Source: Bacteroidia bacterium (GTDB lineage: Bacteria > Bacteroidota > Bacteroidia > Bacteroidales > VadinHA17). From it: a DNA stretch of 22,299 nt. The notes under the pieces are model-generated. The model did no database searches. It was not told where the DNA came from and worked only from the letters and a program-made list of their open reading frames with translations. The translations under genes were made by a program, and so were the position numbers. The stretch lies in NCBI GenBank assembly GCA_026391515.1, contig JAPLEC010000288.1, forward strand, positions 1 through 22,299, written 5' to 3'. Positions within the stretch are counted from its first letter, which is position 1; each line of letters opens with the position of its first letter. Shown one piece after another: positions 7,065-14,149 of this stretch.

Positions 7065-9197
7065 ATGGCAAGCCTCATCCCGGGTTACGAATACGACATC
7101 TTCATCAGCTACCGCCAGAAAGACAACAAATATGATGGCTGGGTAACAGAGTTTGTTGACAACCTCAGGAAGGAACTGGAAGCTACCTTTAAGGAAGAAG
7201 TCAGCGTTTATTTTGACATTAATCCTCACGATGGACTTTTAGAGACACATGATGTAGATGCTTCCCTGAAGGACAAGCTGAAGTGCCTTGTGTTTATCCC
7301 GATCATATCTCGTACGTACTGTGACCCCAAGTCATTTGCCTGGGAACATGAGTTCAAGGCATTCGCTGACCAGGCTTCTCAAGATCAGTTTGGATTGAAG
7401 ATAAAACTTCCTAATGGTAATGTGGCGAACAGGGTACTGCCGATTCGTATTCATGATTTAGACATCAATGATATAAAGGAATGTGAGTCGGTTCTGGGAG
7501 GAGTGATACGGGGTGTTGAGTTTATTTACAAGGAGCCAGGCATTAACAGATCGCTTACACCAAAAGATAGCGAAGAGAAAAACTTGAACAAAACAAATTA
7601 TCGCAACCAGATCAATAAAATTGCGCTTGCGATAAGAGAGATTATTACTTCGATAGTAAAACATGAACAAAAGCCTGAGGAAGGTACTAAGAAAATTATT
7701 GAACCACTCTATATCCCCAGAAAACGCAATAAAACAGTAATCATTGCCGGATCAGTCATATTATTAGCTTTGATAATTCTTGGTTTCCTCTTAATTCCAA
7801 AACTATTAACTAAAGAAGAGCCTGAAAAATCAATCGTAGTCTTGCCATTTAAAAACCACACAGGGAATCCAGATCAGGATTATCTTGTGCAGGGACAGAA
7901 TGATGCATTGGTTTCAGAACTATGCATGATAAGCCAGGTCAAACCCCTCCGTGTCCTTTCAGGGAAGACAGCTTCAGCCATTGCCAGTACATCCAAGTCG
8001 ATACCAGAGATAGCAAATGAGATTAATGTTGATTATATTATTGAAGGATCTGTTTTGAATGCTTCAGATTCGGTTAACTTTCAGCTGACGCTGATTCAGG
8101 CACATCCTGAAGAAAGGCTTGTATGGACTCAGGTTTATAAAAGTGATCTTAGCAATATTATTAAACTTCATCACAATATTGCCAACGAGATAGTAAATAA
8201 GATCGGAATTGATCTTACTCCTGAAAATCTAGTAACACTTACAAGTCCCCAGAAGATAAATCCCGAGGCATATAAATTATATTTAAGGGGAATGTACAAT
8301 CTCAAATTGGAAACCCCTGAGTCAATAAAGAAGGGTATTGATTACCTGAATGAAGCGATCAGTCTCGATCCTGCAGATGCTTTTGCTCATGCTGCACTTG
8401 CTTCGGGATATTTTGCAATTGCTCACGGGCCGATGGATCCAGGTGATGCCGTGATAAAAGGTGTAGCTGCTGCTTCACAGGCCATAAAACTAGATACAAC
8501 TTTGGCTGAAACTTATTTTGCACTTGCTCAGGCATACGAGTATTCTCTCTGGAAATTCCCGGAAGCAGAAAAATACTACAAAAAGGCCTTAAGCATCAAC
8601 CCAAATCATGCTGATGCGCATTTTCATTATGCCTGGGCTTTGATATTGTCGGGCAGAAACGAAGAAGCCCTCGCTGAGCACCTGCTGGCAAAAAAATATG
8701 ATCCGTTTGCCCCGGAAATAACAGCACAGCTGGGTTTGTTTTACCTTCATATTGGTAAAAATGAAAAAGCCCTCCAGGAAGCATTTAAATCACTTGAAAT
8801 ACGGCCTGATTACAACCAGGGATTATGGGTTTTAGGTAATGCATACCTTGCAATGGGGAAAGTAGATGAAGCTATAGCAGCACATAAAAAGTTGGCAGAA
8901 AAGTACCCGAGATGGATGTTCGCACTCGGCGTTACTTATGCCAAGGCTGGTAAAAGAAGTGAAGCTGAGGAAGTCCTTAAACGTATGGATACATTGACAC
9001 CAGGTCCGATTATCGCATTGGGTTATGTTATGCTGAATTCAGCACTTAATCACAAGGATGAAGCCTTCAAATGGCTTGCATACGAACCACGTCACATCTG
9101 GCTTCCCTGGGTGGCTGTCATGGATTGGGGCAGCAATCTACACGGCGATCCCCGTTTTGATGAATTTGTGAAGAAGCTTAATCTTCCTAAGAAATAA
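7065..9197 (+). CDS. Membrane-anchored TIR domain protein with TolB-like region and TPRs
   Basis: The protein has 710 residues. A TIR domain (about 7-150) begins 'YEYDIFISYRQKD' and has the second motif 'ISRTYCDPKSFAWEHEF'; E96, three residues after W93, is at the place of the NADase glutamate of bacterial and SARM1 TIR domains. A single membrane segment (about 224-246) follows a basic stretch 'PRKRNK', predicting TIR in the cytoplasm and the rest outside. A TolB/FlgO-like region (about 255-385; 'KSIVVLPFKNHTG', 'IIEGSVLNASDSVNFQLTLIQ') comes next, as in CyaC-type cyclases. Several TPRs (about 398-690; 'AISLDPADAFAHAALASGY', 'ALSINPNHADAHFHYAWAL') end the protein. Whether it is an NADase or a protein-protein adaptor cannot be decided here. 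It is monocistronic, with its own promoter and terminator. Confidence 0.88.
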   Translation: MASLIPGYEYDIFISYRQKDNKYDGWVTEFVDNLRKELEATFKEEVSVYFDINPHDGLLETHDVDASLKDKLKCLVFIPIISRTYCDPKSFAWEHEFKAFADQASQDQFGLKIKLPNGNVANRVLPIRIHDLDINDIKECESVLGGVIRGVEFIYKEPGINRSLTPKDSEEKNLNKTNYRNQINKIALAIREIITSIVKHEQKPEEGTKKIIEPLYIPRKRNKTVIIAGSVILLALIILGFLLIPKLLTKEEPEKSIVVLPFKNHTGNPDQDYLVQGQNDALVSELCMISQVKPLRVLSGKTASAIASTSKSIPEIANEINVDYIIEGSVLNASDSVNFQLTLIQAHPEERLVWTQVYKSDLSNIIKLHHNIANEIVNKIGIDLTPENLVTLTSPQKINPEAYKLYLRGMYNLKLETPESIKKGIDYLNEAISLDPADAFAHAALASGYFAIAHGPMDPGDAVIKGVAAASQAIKLDTTLAETYFALAQAYEYSLWKFPEAEKYYKKALSINPNHADAHFHYAWALILSGRNEEALAEHLLAKKYDPFAPEITAQLGLFYLHIGKNEKALQEAFKSLEIRPDYNQGLWVLGNAYLAMGKVDEAIAAHKKLAEKYPRWMFALGVTYAKAGKRSEAEEVLKRMDTLTPGPIIALGYVMLNSALNHKDEAFKWLAYEPRHIWLPWVAVMDWGSNLHGDPRFDEFVKKLNLPKK

Positions 9198-9280
9198 TCG
9201 AAAAGTCTAAGAGTTTAAAAGTTAATTGAGTCAAGGAAACCTGACAGAAGATATTTAATATCATTACACTTGATATATTC

Positions 9281-9311
9281 AGCCCTCGGAAATCAGCTCC
9301 AGTGGCTTTTT
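9281..9311 (+). terminator. Likely terminator of the TIR-TPR gene
   Basis: AGCC (9281-9284) and GGCT (9304-9307) enclose an imperfect stem followed by TTTTTATTTT. The stem is weak but clearly related in sequence to the better one at 10844-10870, which supports its role. Confidence 0.45.
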
Positions 9312-9337
9312 ATTTTAGATCGACTTGTCAAAATAAA

Positions 9338-9368
9338 TTGACTTTGGCTTAAATAAGGTATAACTTTG
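9338..9368 (+). promoter_or_regulatory. Promoter of the FISUMP gene pair
   Basis: TTG (9338-9340) and a perfect TAnnTTTG box (TAACTTTG, 9361-9368) are separated by 20 bases; the ATG is 20 bases downstream of the box. It is nearly the same sequence as the promoter at 10887-10917. Confidence 0.7.
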
Positions 9369-9388
9369 ATTAAATAAAGAATGAAATC

Positions 9389-10105
9389 ATGAAAAAGAAA
9401 AACAGAATTTGGATTTATCCATTAATACTTTTGGGATTTGTATTAATTCTTATTAATAGTTGTAAAAATAATAGTATAATTTTTAATCGGAACCTTACCT
9501 ACGGAACTATGAGCGATATCGATAGCAACACATATAAAACCATACAAATAGATACTCAAACTTGGATGGCCGAAAACCTGAAAACAACCAAGTATCGTAA
9601 TGGCGATTTAATAGGTACAACCACTCCAGTAACGTTGGATATATCTGGTGAAAGCACACCCAAATACCAATGGGCTTATGGTGGCAATGAGAATAATGTT
9701 GCTACTTATGGCAGATTATATACATGGTATGCAGCGAATGACAGTTGTAGTGTATGCCCTACAGGCTGGCATGTGCCCACTGATGAAGAATGGACAACAC
9801 TTATAACATATCTTGGGGGTGAAAGCATTGCAGGTGGTAAACTAAAAGAAAAAGGTATAAATCACTGGGATAGTCTAAATACTGGAACAACAAACTCATC
9901 AGGTTTTACAGCTCTTCCTGGTGGATTACGTTTCAACTTTGGAGCATTCAACTTCTTTGGCAGCACCGGTTACTGGTGGAGTTCTACGGAGTACTCAACT
10001 AACTATGATGCCTATGGCCTGGCCATGTACTACGATGGCAGCAATGTAGACAAGAGCCACGTCTATAAGAAGGCTGGATTTTCTATTCGTTGCGTAAAGG
10101 ACTAA
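9389..10105 (+). CDS. FISUMP-domain lipoprotein
   Basis: The protein has 238 residues. A hydrophobic N-terminus ending 'LILINSC' gives a lipobox with Cys at about residue 25, so it is probably a lipoprotein. The rest is a complete Fibrobacter succinogenes major paralogous domain (FISUMP, PF09603): 'QTWMAENLKTTKYRNGD', 'YGRLYTWYAA', 'CPTGWHVPTDEEW', 'GGKLKEKG', 'SSGFTALPGGLRF', 'GYWWSSTEY' and the closing 'FSIRCVKD'. The domain is common in surface or exported proteins of Bacteroidota and Fibrobacteres, and its biochemical role is not established. The second FISUMP gene begins 25 bases after the stop in the same direction, and the two are probably one transcript. Confidence 0.88.
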   Translation: MKKKNRIWIYPLILLGFVLILINSCKNNSIIFNRNLTYGTMSDIDSNTYKTIQIDTQTWMAENLKTTKYRNGDLIGTTTPVTLDISGESTPKYQWAYGGNENNVATYGRLYTWYAANDSCSVCPTGWHVPTDEEWTTLITYLGGESIAGGKLKEKGINHWDSLNTGTTNSSGFTALPGGLRFNFGAFNFFGSTGYWWSSTEYSTNYDAYGLAMYYDGSNVDKSHVYKKAGFSIRCVKD

Positions 10106-10130
10106 AGTATTATTATTGAAATAACCTATC

Positions 10131-10814
10131 ATGAAAATCAGAATAAGATTTATCCCGTTAATGCTGGTAGTAATATTGTTAGTGCTTTCAAACAGTTGTA
10201 AAAAAGATGAGTAAGCTACAACTGGTACCGTTGAAGATGTCGATGGTAATGTCTATCAGACAGTAAAGATAGGGAGCCAGTGGTGGATGGCTGAAAACCT
10301 AAAAACTACAAAATACATCCCCCTTGTTCCTGACTCCACTGAATGGAGGAACCTCCTTTCTCCTGGTTACTGTTGGTACGATAATGATATTGCCAATAAA
10401 GACGAATATGGTGCATTGTATAATTGGTACGCAGTTGATGCAGGTGACCTATGTCCCATCGGCTGGCATGTTCCAACATACGATGAATGGGAGTTATTAG
10501 TGTCTCATTTGGGTGGCAAAGATGTAGCTGGTGGCAAACTGAAAGAAACAGGAACCAGGCATTGGGAAAGCCCGAACACAGGTGCAACAAATGAATCCGG
10601 TTTTACCGCTCTTCCAAGTGGCACACATGGTTCCTTTGATGCAATTGGTATTTTCGTTGGTCTCGGTACCTGTAGTTTCTGGTGGAGTTCCACATATATC
10701 AGTGGCCCTGCTGCCTATGCAGATGATCGTTCTATAATCTACAGTAGTAGCAAACTTTTTAGCGCCGATGAAGATAGAAGGTATGGTAATTTTGTACGTT
10801 GTGTTAAGAATTGA
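10131..10814 (+). pseudogene. Second FISUMP lipoprotein gene, interrupted by in-frame TAA
   Basis: From ATG 10131 the frame encodes a lipoprotein signal ('LMLVVILLVLSNSC', Cys 23), then 'KKDE' and a TAA at 10212-10214. The same frame then continues without another stop to 10814 with a complete FISUMP domain: 'GNVYQTVKIGSQWWMAENL', 'YGALYNWYAV', 'CPIGWHVPTYDEWELL', 'GGKLKETG', 'ESGFTALPSG', 'FWWSSTY' and 'FVRCVKN'. One change (for example GAA to TAA) would explain the break. Re-initiation at ATG 10287 would give a 175-residue domain lacking both the export signal and the first strand, so a working product seems unlikely. The domain itself shows no other damage, which suggests a recent mutation or a sequence error. 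Confidence 0.88.
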
Positions 10815-10843
10815 ATGACCATTAATAACAATAACTTATTGCC

Positions 10844-10875
10844 AGCCCTCGAAAATCAACTCCGGGGGCTTCTTC
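10844..10875 (+). terminator. Terminator of the FISUMP pair
   Basis: AGCCCTCG (10844-10851) pairs with CGGGGGCT (10863-10870) over eight positions, one of them G-U, followed by TCTTCATT. It is 29 bases after the second FISUMP stop and resembles 9281-9307 in sequence, including the loop region. Confidence 0.6.
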
Positions 10876-10886
10876 ATTAAATAAAA

Positions 10887-10917
10887 TTGACATTGGCTTA
10901 TATATGGTGTAACTTTG
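10887..10917 (+). promoter_or_regulatory. Promoter of the TPR protein gene
   Basis: TTG (10887-10889) and a perfect TAACTTTG (10910-10917) are 20 bases apart. The ATG at 10940 lies 22 bases after the box. The TTG at 10925 could also start the frame, but it falls at the expected transcription start, so ATG 10940 is preferred. Confidence 0.7.
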
Positions 10918-10939
10918 GATAGGTTTGAAATTTATTACT

Positions 10940-12105
10940 ATGAAAAAAAATTTTCTTCCGATAGCAATTGTTAGTATTTCATTTGCTGCAATGTCTCAAA
11001 AGAGCAAGGTTAAAAGCGCTCTTAGTTACATTGACCAAGGTAACCTGAATAAAGCAAAAGAAGCCATCGACCAGGCATTAGTTGATAAGAAATCAAAAGA
11101 TTGGTTCAATACCTATTTTGCAAAAGGTAAACTTTGTCAGGCTGCATACGAATCAACCAATGAAAAGTATAAAGCTTTTTATACAGATCCTCTGGCTGAA
11201 GCCTATGCTTCATTTCAGAAAGCAATGGAACTTGATCCAAAAGGTGGAGCAAAAAAAAAATTATCACAAATATGATCTATAATTCACTTGCTGCTAACTT
11301 ATATAACCAATGTAGTACAAGATTTGAAGCTAAAGATTTTGAAGGAGCTCTGAATTCATTCGAGACACTGATTAAAATCACCGAAAGTGATTTGTATGCA
11401 GGTTCTAAAGATACTGCGATTTATTATAATGCAGGTCTGGCTGCTGTAAATTGTAACAAATATAATGAAGCAATCAAGTACTTTGAGAAATGTTCAGAAA
11501 TGAAGTATATGGGAATTACTCCGTATTACCTGATCTATCAAAGTTATCTTGGACTCGGAGACTCAATAAAGGCAGAATCTATTTTAACCGGTTTACCAAA
11601 GTTATTCCCGAATGATAAAAGCATAACTCTGCAATTAATAGATTTTTACTCAATGAGTAGCAAATTTGATGAAGCTCAGGAATATATTACTGTTGCGAAA
11701 GAGAGTGATCCGAATAATTACAGTCTGTATTTTGCTGCAGGGATTATGTACCTGAATCAGAATAAATATGATCAGGCTATATCTGAACTTGGCAAATCAA
11801 TTGAACTTAATCATGAATTATATGATACTCAGTACAGTCTAGGTGCAGCATATATCAATAAGGCAGTAGAGATGTTTACGAAGGCCAATGAAATAATGGA
11901 CGTTAAAAAGCACACTGAAGTAATTGATTCTGCAAATATAGTTTATGCTAAAGCGCTTCCGTACTTGGAAAAAGCTTATGAACTTAACCCTAATGATGTC
12001 GAAACGATGAGCTGCCTTAGGGAATTATACTACAGACTAAAGATGACAAAGGAATATGATGAGATCAAAGCCAAACTGGATGCAATAAACGCCCAGCAGA
12101 AATAA
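10940..12105 (+). pseudogene. Exported TPR-repeat protein, split at a 10-A run
   Basis: From ATG 10940 a signal peptide (about 20 residues, ending 'FAAMSQ') leads into TPR-like helices: 'SYIDQGNLNKAKEAIDQAL', 'AYASFQKAMELDPKGGAKKK'. The frame stops at TGA 11273-11275, just after ten A residues (11251-11260). The frame one base back continues through the run as 'KKKIITNMIYNSLAANLYNQ' and gives further TPRs to TAA at 12103-12105 ('DFEGALNSFETLIKI', 'NKYDQAISELGKSIELNHE', 'ALPYLEKAYELNPND'). With one more A the gene would be a continuous 388-residue protein, the layout of common Bacteroidota TPR proteins. ATG 11272 overlaps the TGA (ATGA), so coupled re-initiation is possible, but the second product would have no signal peptide. 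Causes to weigh are deletion, homopolymer read error, or slippage on the A run. Confidence 0.82.
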
Positions 12106-12139
12106 GTATCTTTTAGGAAACCATAATAAGACCTAATCA

Positions 12140-12328
12140 AATGACTATAAACAAAGACATCGGTATTACTTCGACATTTTGCTGTACCTCTGCGATAGAT
12201 TTTGAAACCCCCTGCGATAACTTTAGGATCTCGGTTAACTCATCAAAATATGCCAGAGCTGTTTGCTCGTCCTTATAACATCTGCTGCGATCTCTGCCAA
12301 AATCATCATTCTTTGCAATATGCTGAGT
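12140..12328 (-). other. Stop-free stretch of about 63 codons, possible gene remnant
   Basis: On the minus strand a frame with no clear start codon runs from a stop at 12331-12329 to TGA at 12139-12137. It reads like a helical protein end ('YKDEQTALAYFDELTEILKL', 'SIAEVQQNVEVIPM'). No family was recognised. It could be the tail of a decayed gene or chance. Confidence 0.25.
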
Positions 12329-12356
12329 TCAATATGTTGCAACCATGTTGCAACCG

Positions 12357-12393
12357 AATAAAATAAAAAAGAGCTAAGTGTTTCTTAACTCTT
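12357..12393 (-). terminator. Minus-strand intrinsic terminator after the tRNA-like region
   Basis: On the minus strand AAGAGTTAAG (12393-12384) pairs fully with CTTAGCTCTT (12378-12369), one pair being G-U, around a five-base loop, and is followed by TTTTTTATTTTAT. This is a strong intrinsic terminator for whatever transcript passes through the tRNA-like sequence. Confidence 0.65.
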
Positions 12394-12404
12394 TGATTAT
12401 CTGT

Positions 12405-12425
12405 GTGGGGCGTGCTGGAATCGAA
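12405..12425 (-). repeat. Partial copy of the tRNA 3' end (T-loop and acceptor strand)
   Basis: The plus-strand 21-mer starting GTGGGGCGTG and ending GAATCGAA matches 12497-12517 at 18 of 21 positions. On the minus strand it reads as a T-loop, the 3' half of a T-stem and an acceptor 3' strand. The 5' half of the T-arm has been replaced by a hairpin, so this is only a tRNA fragment. Confidence 0.65.
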
Positions 12426-12483
12426 TGCTGACGCTTGCGGTCAGCATCCTGACTTCCCTGACAAAAATGTCAGGGAACGTCAG
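12425..12483. repeat. Two adjacent strong hairpins
   Basis: Hairpin A: ATGCTGAC (12425-12432) pairs with GTCAGCAT (12440-12447), with a 7-base loop. Hairpin B: TTCCCTGACA (12454-12463) pairs with TGTCAGGGAA (12468-12477), with an AAAA loop, extended by CTGAC (12449-12453) with GTCAG (12479-12483) across one bulged base. The pair lies between the two copies of the tRNA 3' end. Confidence 0.7.
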
Positions 12484-12497
12484 TACCAGTAATTGCG

Positions 12498-12572
12498 TGG
12501 GGCGTGACAGAATCGAACTGTCGACCTCTTGCCTGTCGAGCAAGCGTTCTGAACCAACTGAACTAACGTCCC
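12498..12572 (-). tRNA. tRNA-Asp-like sequence with abnormal anticodon loop (probable pseudo-tRNA)
   Basis: Read on the minus strand this has all four arms. The acceptor strands GGGACGT and ACGCCCC pair at six of seven positions (A4-C69 mismatch). The D-stem is GTTC/GAAC with a 10-base loop, the anticodon stem CTTGC/GCAAG, and the T-arm GACAG-TTCGATT-CTGTC. The body is close to what I know of Bacteroidota tRNA-Asp, whose loop is normally CTGTCAC (anticodon GTC). Here the loop reads TCGACAG: the near-invariant U33 is C, and the apparent anticodon would be GAC (Val). On the opposite strand the same loop reads CTGTCGA, as if the loop had been flipped inside its symmetric stem. CCA is not encoded as such. 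A working tRNA seems unlikely. Confidence 0.6.
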
Positions 12573-12589
12573 TTATAACCCCAAAAATA

Positions 12590-12621
12590 ACAAAATATTA
12601 AGAGCCGGATTGTACCGGCTC
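12590..12621 (-). terminator. Terminator of the M48 protease operon
   Basis: GAGCCGG (12602-12608) and CCGGCTC (12615-12621) form a perfect 7-bp stem with a 6-base loop. On the minus strand it is followed by TTAATATTTTG. It starts 8 bases beyond the stop codon of the protease gene. Confidence 0.75.
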
Positions 12622-12628
12622 CCTGTTT

Positions 12629-14128
12629 TTATTCTCCTACTATCTTTAATTGTTTCCCAATAGCTACCCTGTCCGTGAGCTCCATATTATTAAGCAACGC
12701 AAGTTCAGCCATCTGTGACTGCTTTACTCCGAAAGAGGTGAAAGTATCTGCAAGCGTACCTGCTTTTGTTACAGATCTGACAATAATCTTTTTCGGCTTT
12801 ACATTTATTTTGGCAGCATCCGTAAGCTTGCTAAAGCTGCCCATTGCAGTTTTCAATGTACCTGAATATGTGTTGAAATCGGCTTCCGCAGTCATTCCGT
12901 GAAAAACATATATAATATTATCATAATTAATATAGTACGAAAGTATTTCGTTAGTTGCCGTTGCACCCGTTGTCTGGTCCTGAGTCGTCTGCTTGTTAAC
13001 AGTTGCAAGTGCAGGCATCCCGTTGACTGTTATATTACTGCTCTCAACCGGCGTCAGCGACAGGTCTTTGATTGTGGTATCTGAGGCTGCTTTAAGCGTT
13101 TTTTGACGGGAAAGAGTAAATACAATCATTGCTTTTCCGTCCGATGGTGCCATTGTTACCTGGAGCGGTGAGTTTTCAAATTGCCATCCTGCAGGATAGG
13201 TGAATTTAAATTTCATTTCGGGATGATAAAATATATTGTTCTCCACATAGCCCTGTCTGGGGTCTTCACCATAAACGATTCCATTTATCAATTTTAAATA
13301 ATTGTCAGAATTAATCTTCCAATTGGTTGATTTCAAATTTGTCTGCCACTCTGTAGCTGACTGGTTTACAGAATTATAGCGGTCGCCCGGATCGGGGTGC
13401 GTTGATAAGAATGTAGGAACTCCGCCATTATCGCTGGCAAGATTCATTTTATATAAGACCTTAAAAAATTCTGCCATCTGATGAGCATCATAGCCGATTT
13501 TAGATGAATATTCAACACCCAGCTTGTCGGCCATACGTTCTTCATCACGGCTGAATTTCAGGAATAACAGCTGCATTCCCTGCATGGCATACTGTGCATA
13601 TTGTGCAAATTTTTCTGAAGCTATCATCCCTCCCATTAAAACCAGCTGTCCCAGCGTTTGTTTTGTCTGCTGACTTGCTGTATGGCGCGCACAAATATGT
13701 CCCATTTCGTGTCCGACAACACCCATCAGCTCGGCTTCACTGTTCAGTTGTGCCAGAATACCCCGGGTCAGATAAATATATCCGCCGGGAACAGCAAATG
13801 CGTTAATTACGGGTGAATCCAGAACCCTGAGGTGGTATGCAACTTTTGGTCGATGAGATATTAATCCCATTTCATTACTCTTCGTCTGAACAAAAGCCAG
13901 CAGATCATCATCTTTATAATCACCAAAAGTCGCAATTACCTGAGGATCATACGATTGCCCCAATGCAAGCTCCTGGCTTTCAGACATAAGCATGAGTTGG
14001 GTTTTGCCGGTTACTGGATTTACTGCACACGAGATAAACAGCAAAACCACTATAAATAATACTGAAACTTTTAATACAAACTTTGTTTCTTTCATATTTA
14101 TAGAATTTATGATATTTTTTAAAATCAT
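12629..14128 (-). CDS. M48-family zinc metalloprotease lipoprotein with C-terminal LysM-like region
   Basis: The open frame has 499 residues from ATG 14128. The start at ATG 14095 is more likely, because it puts a normal lipoprotein signal first ('VLFIVVLLFISC', Cys 23 from that start). The protein then reads 'NPVTGKTQLMLMSESQELALG', as in BepA/YfgC-type M48 proteases. The zinc site is HEMGH (H140, E141, H144 from the first Met) in 'MGVVGHEMGHICARHTASQQ', and the downstream 'SRDEERMADKLGVEY' carries the third ligand. 'STHPDPGDRY' is also typical. The C-terminal 50 residues ('AGTLADTFTSFGVKQ...LALLNNMELTDRVAIGKQLKIV') resemble a LysM motif. It probably acts in envelope protein quality control. 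It lies 21-54 bases after the GNAT-like gene and ends the operon. Confidence 0.9.
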   Translation of the reverse strand: MILKNIINSINMKETKFVLKVSVLFIVVLLFISCAVNPVTGKTQLMLMSESQELALGQSYDPQVIATFGDYKDDDLLAFVQTKSNEMGLISHRPKVAYHLRVLDSPVINAFAVPGGYIYLTRGILAQLNSEAELMGVVGHEMGHICARHTASQQTKQTLGQLVLMGGMIASEKFAQYAQYAMQGMQLLFLKFSRDEERMADKLGVEYSSKIGYDAHQMAEFFKVLYKMNLASDNGGVPTFLSTHPDPGDRYNSVNQSATEWQTNLKSTNWKINSDNYLKLINGIVYGEDPRQGYVENNIFYHPEMKFKFTYPAGWQFENSPLQVTMAPSDGKAMIVFTLSRQKTLKAASDTTIKDLSLTPVESSNITVNGMPALATVNKQTTQDQTTGATATNEILSYYINYDNIIYVFHGMTAEADFNTYSGTLKTAMGSFSKLTDAAKINVKPKKIIVRSVTKAGTLADTFTSFGVKQSQMAELALLNNMELTDRVAIGKQLKIVGE

Positions 14129-14149
14129 ATTTTGCCGGTAAAGTAATTA

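Noticed and set aside
2399..9197. Caspase and TIR genes as one anti-phage defence island
   Set aside because: They are 2.6 kb apart in separate transcripts, the caspase is exported, and no partner effector, nuclease or mobile-element gene lies nearby.
9389..10814. Diversity-generating retroelement acting on the FISUMP genes
   Set aside because: No reverse transcriptase and no template/variable repeat pair with adenine-specific differences was seen; the two FISUMP genes are ordinary diverged paralogues.
12140..12328. Remnant of an integrase or transposase next to the tRNA-like sequence
   Set aside because: The 63 visible codons show no catalytic motif or recognisable similarity, so I list it only as an unassigned stretch.
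12498..12572. Functional tRNA-Val with GAC anticodon
   Set aside because: The body is Asp-like, position 33 is C instead of U, and the acceptor stem has a mismatch; a working valine tRNA is unlikely.
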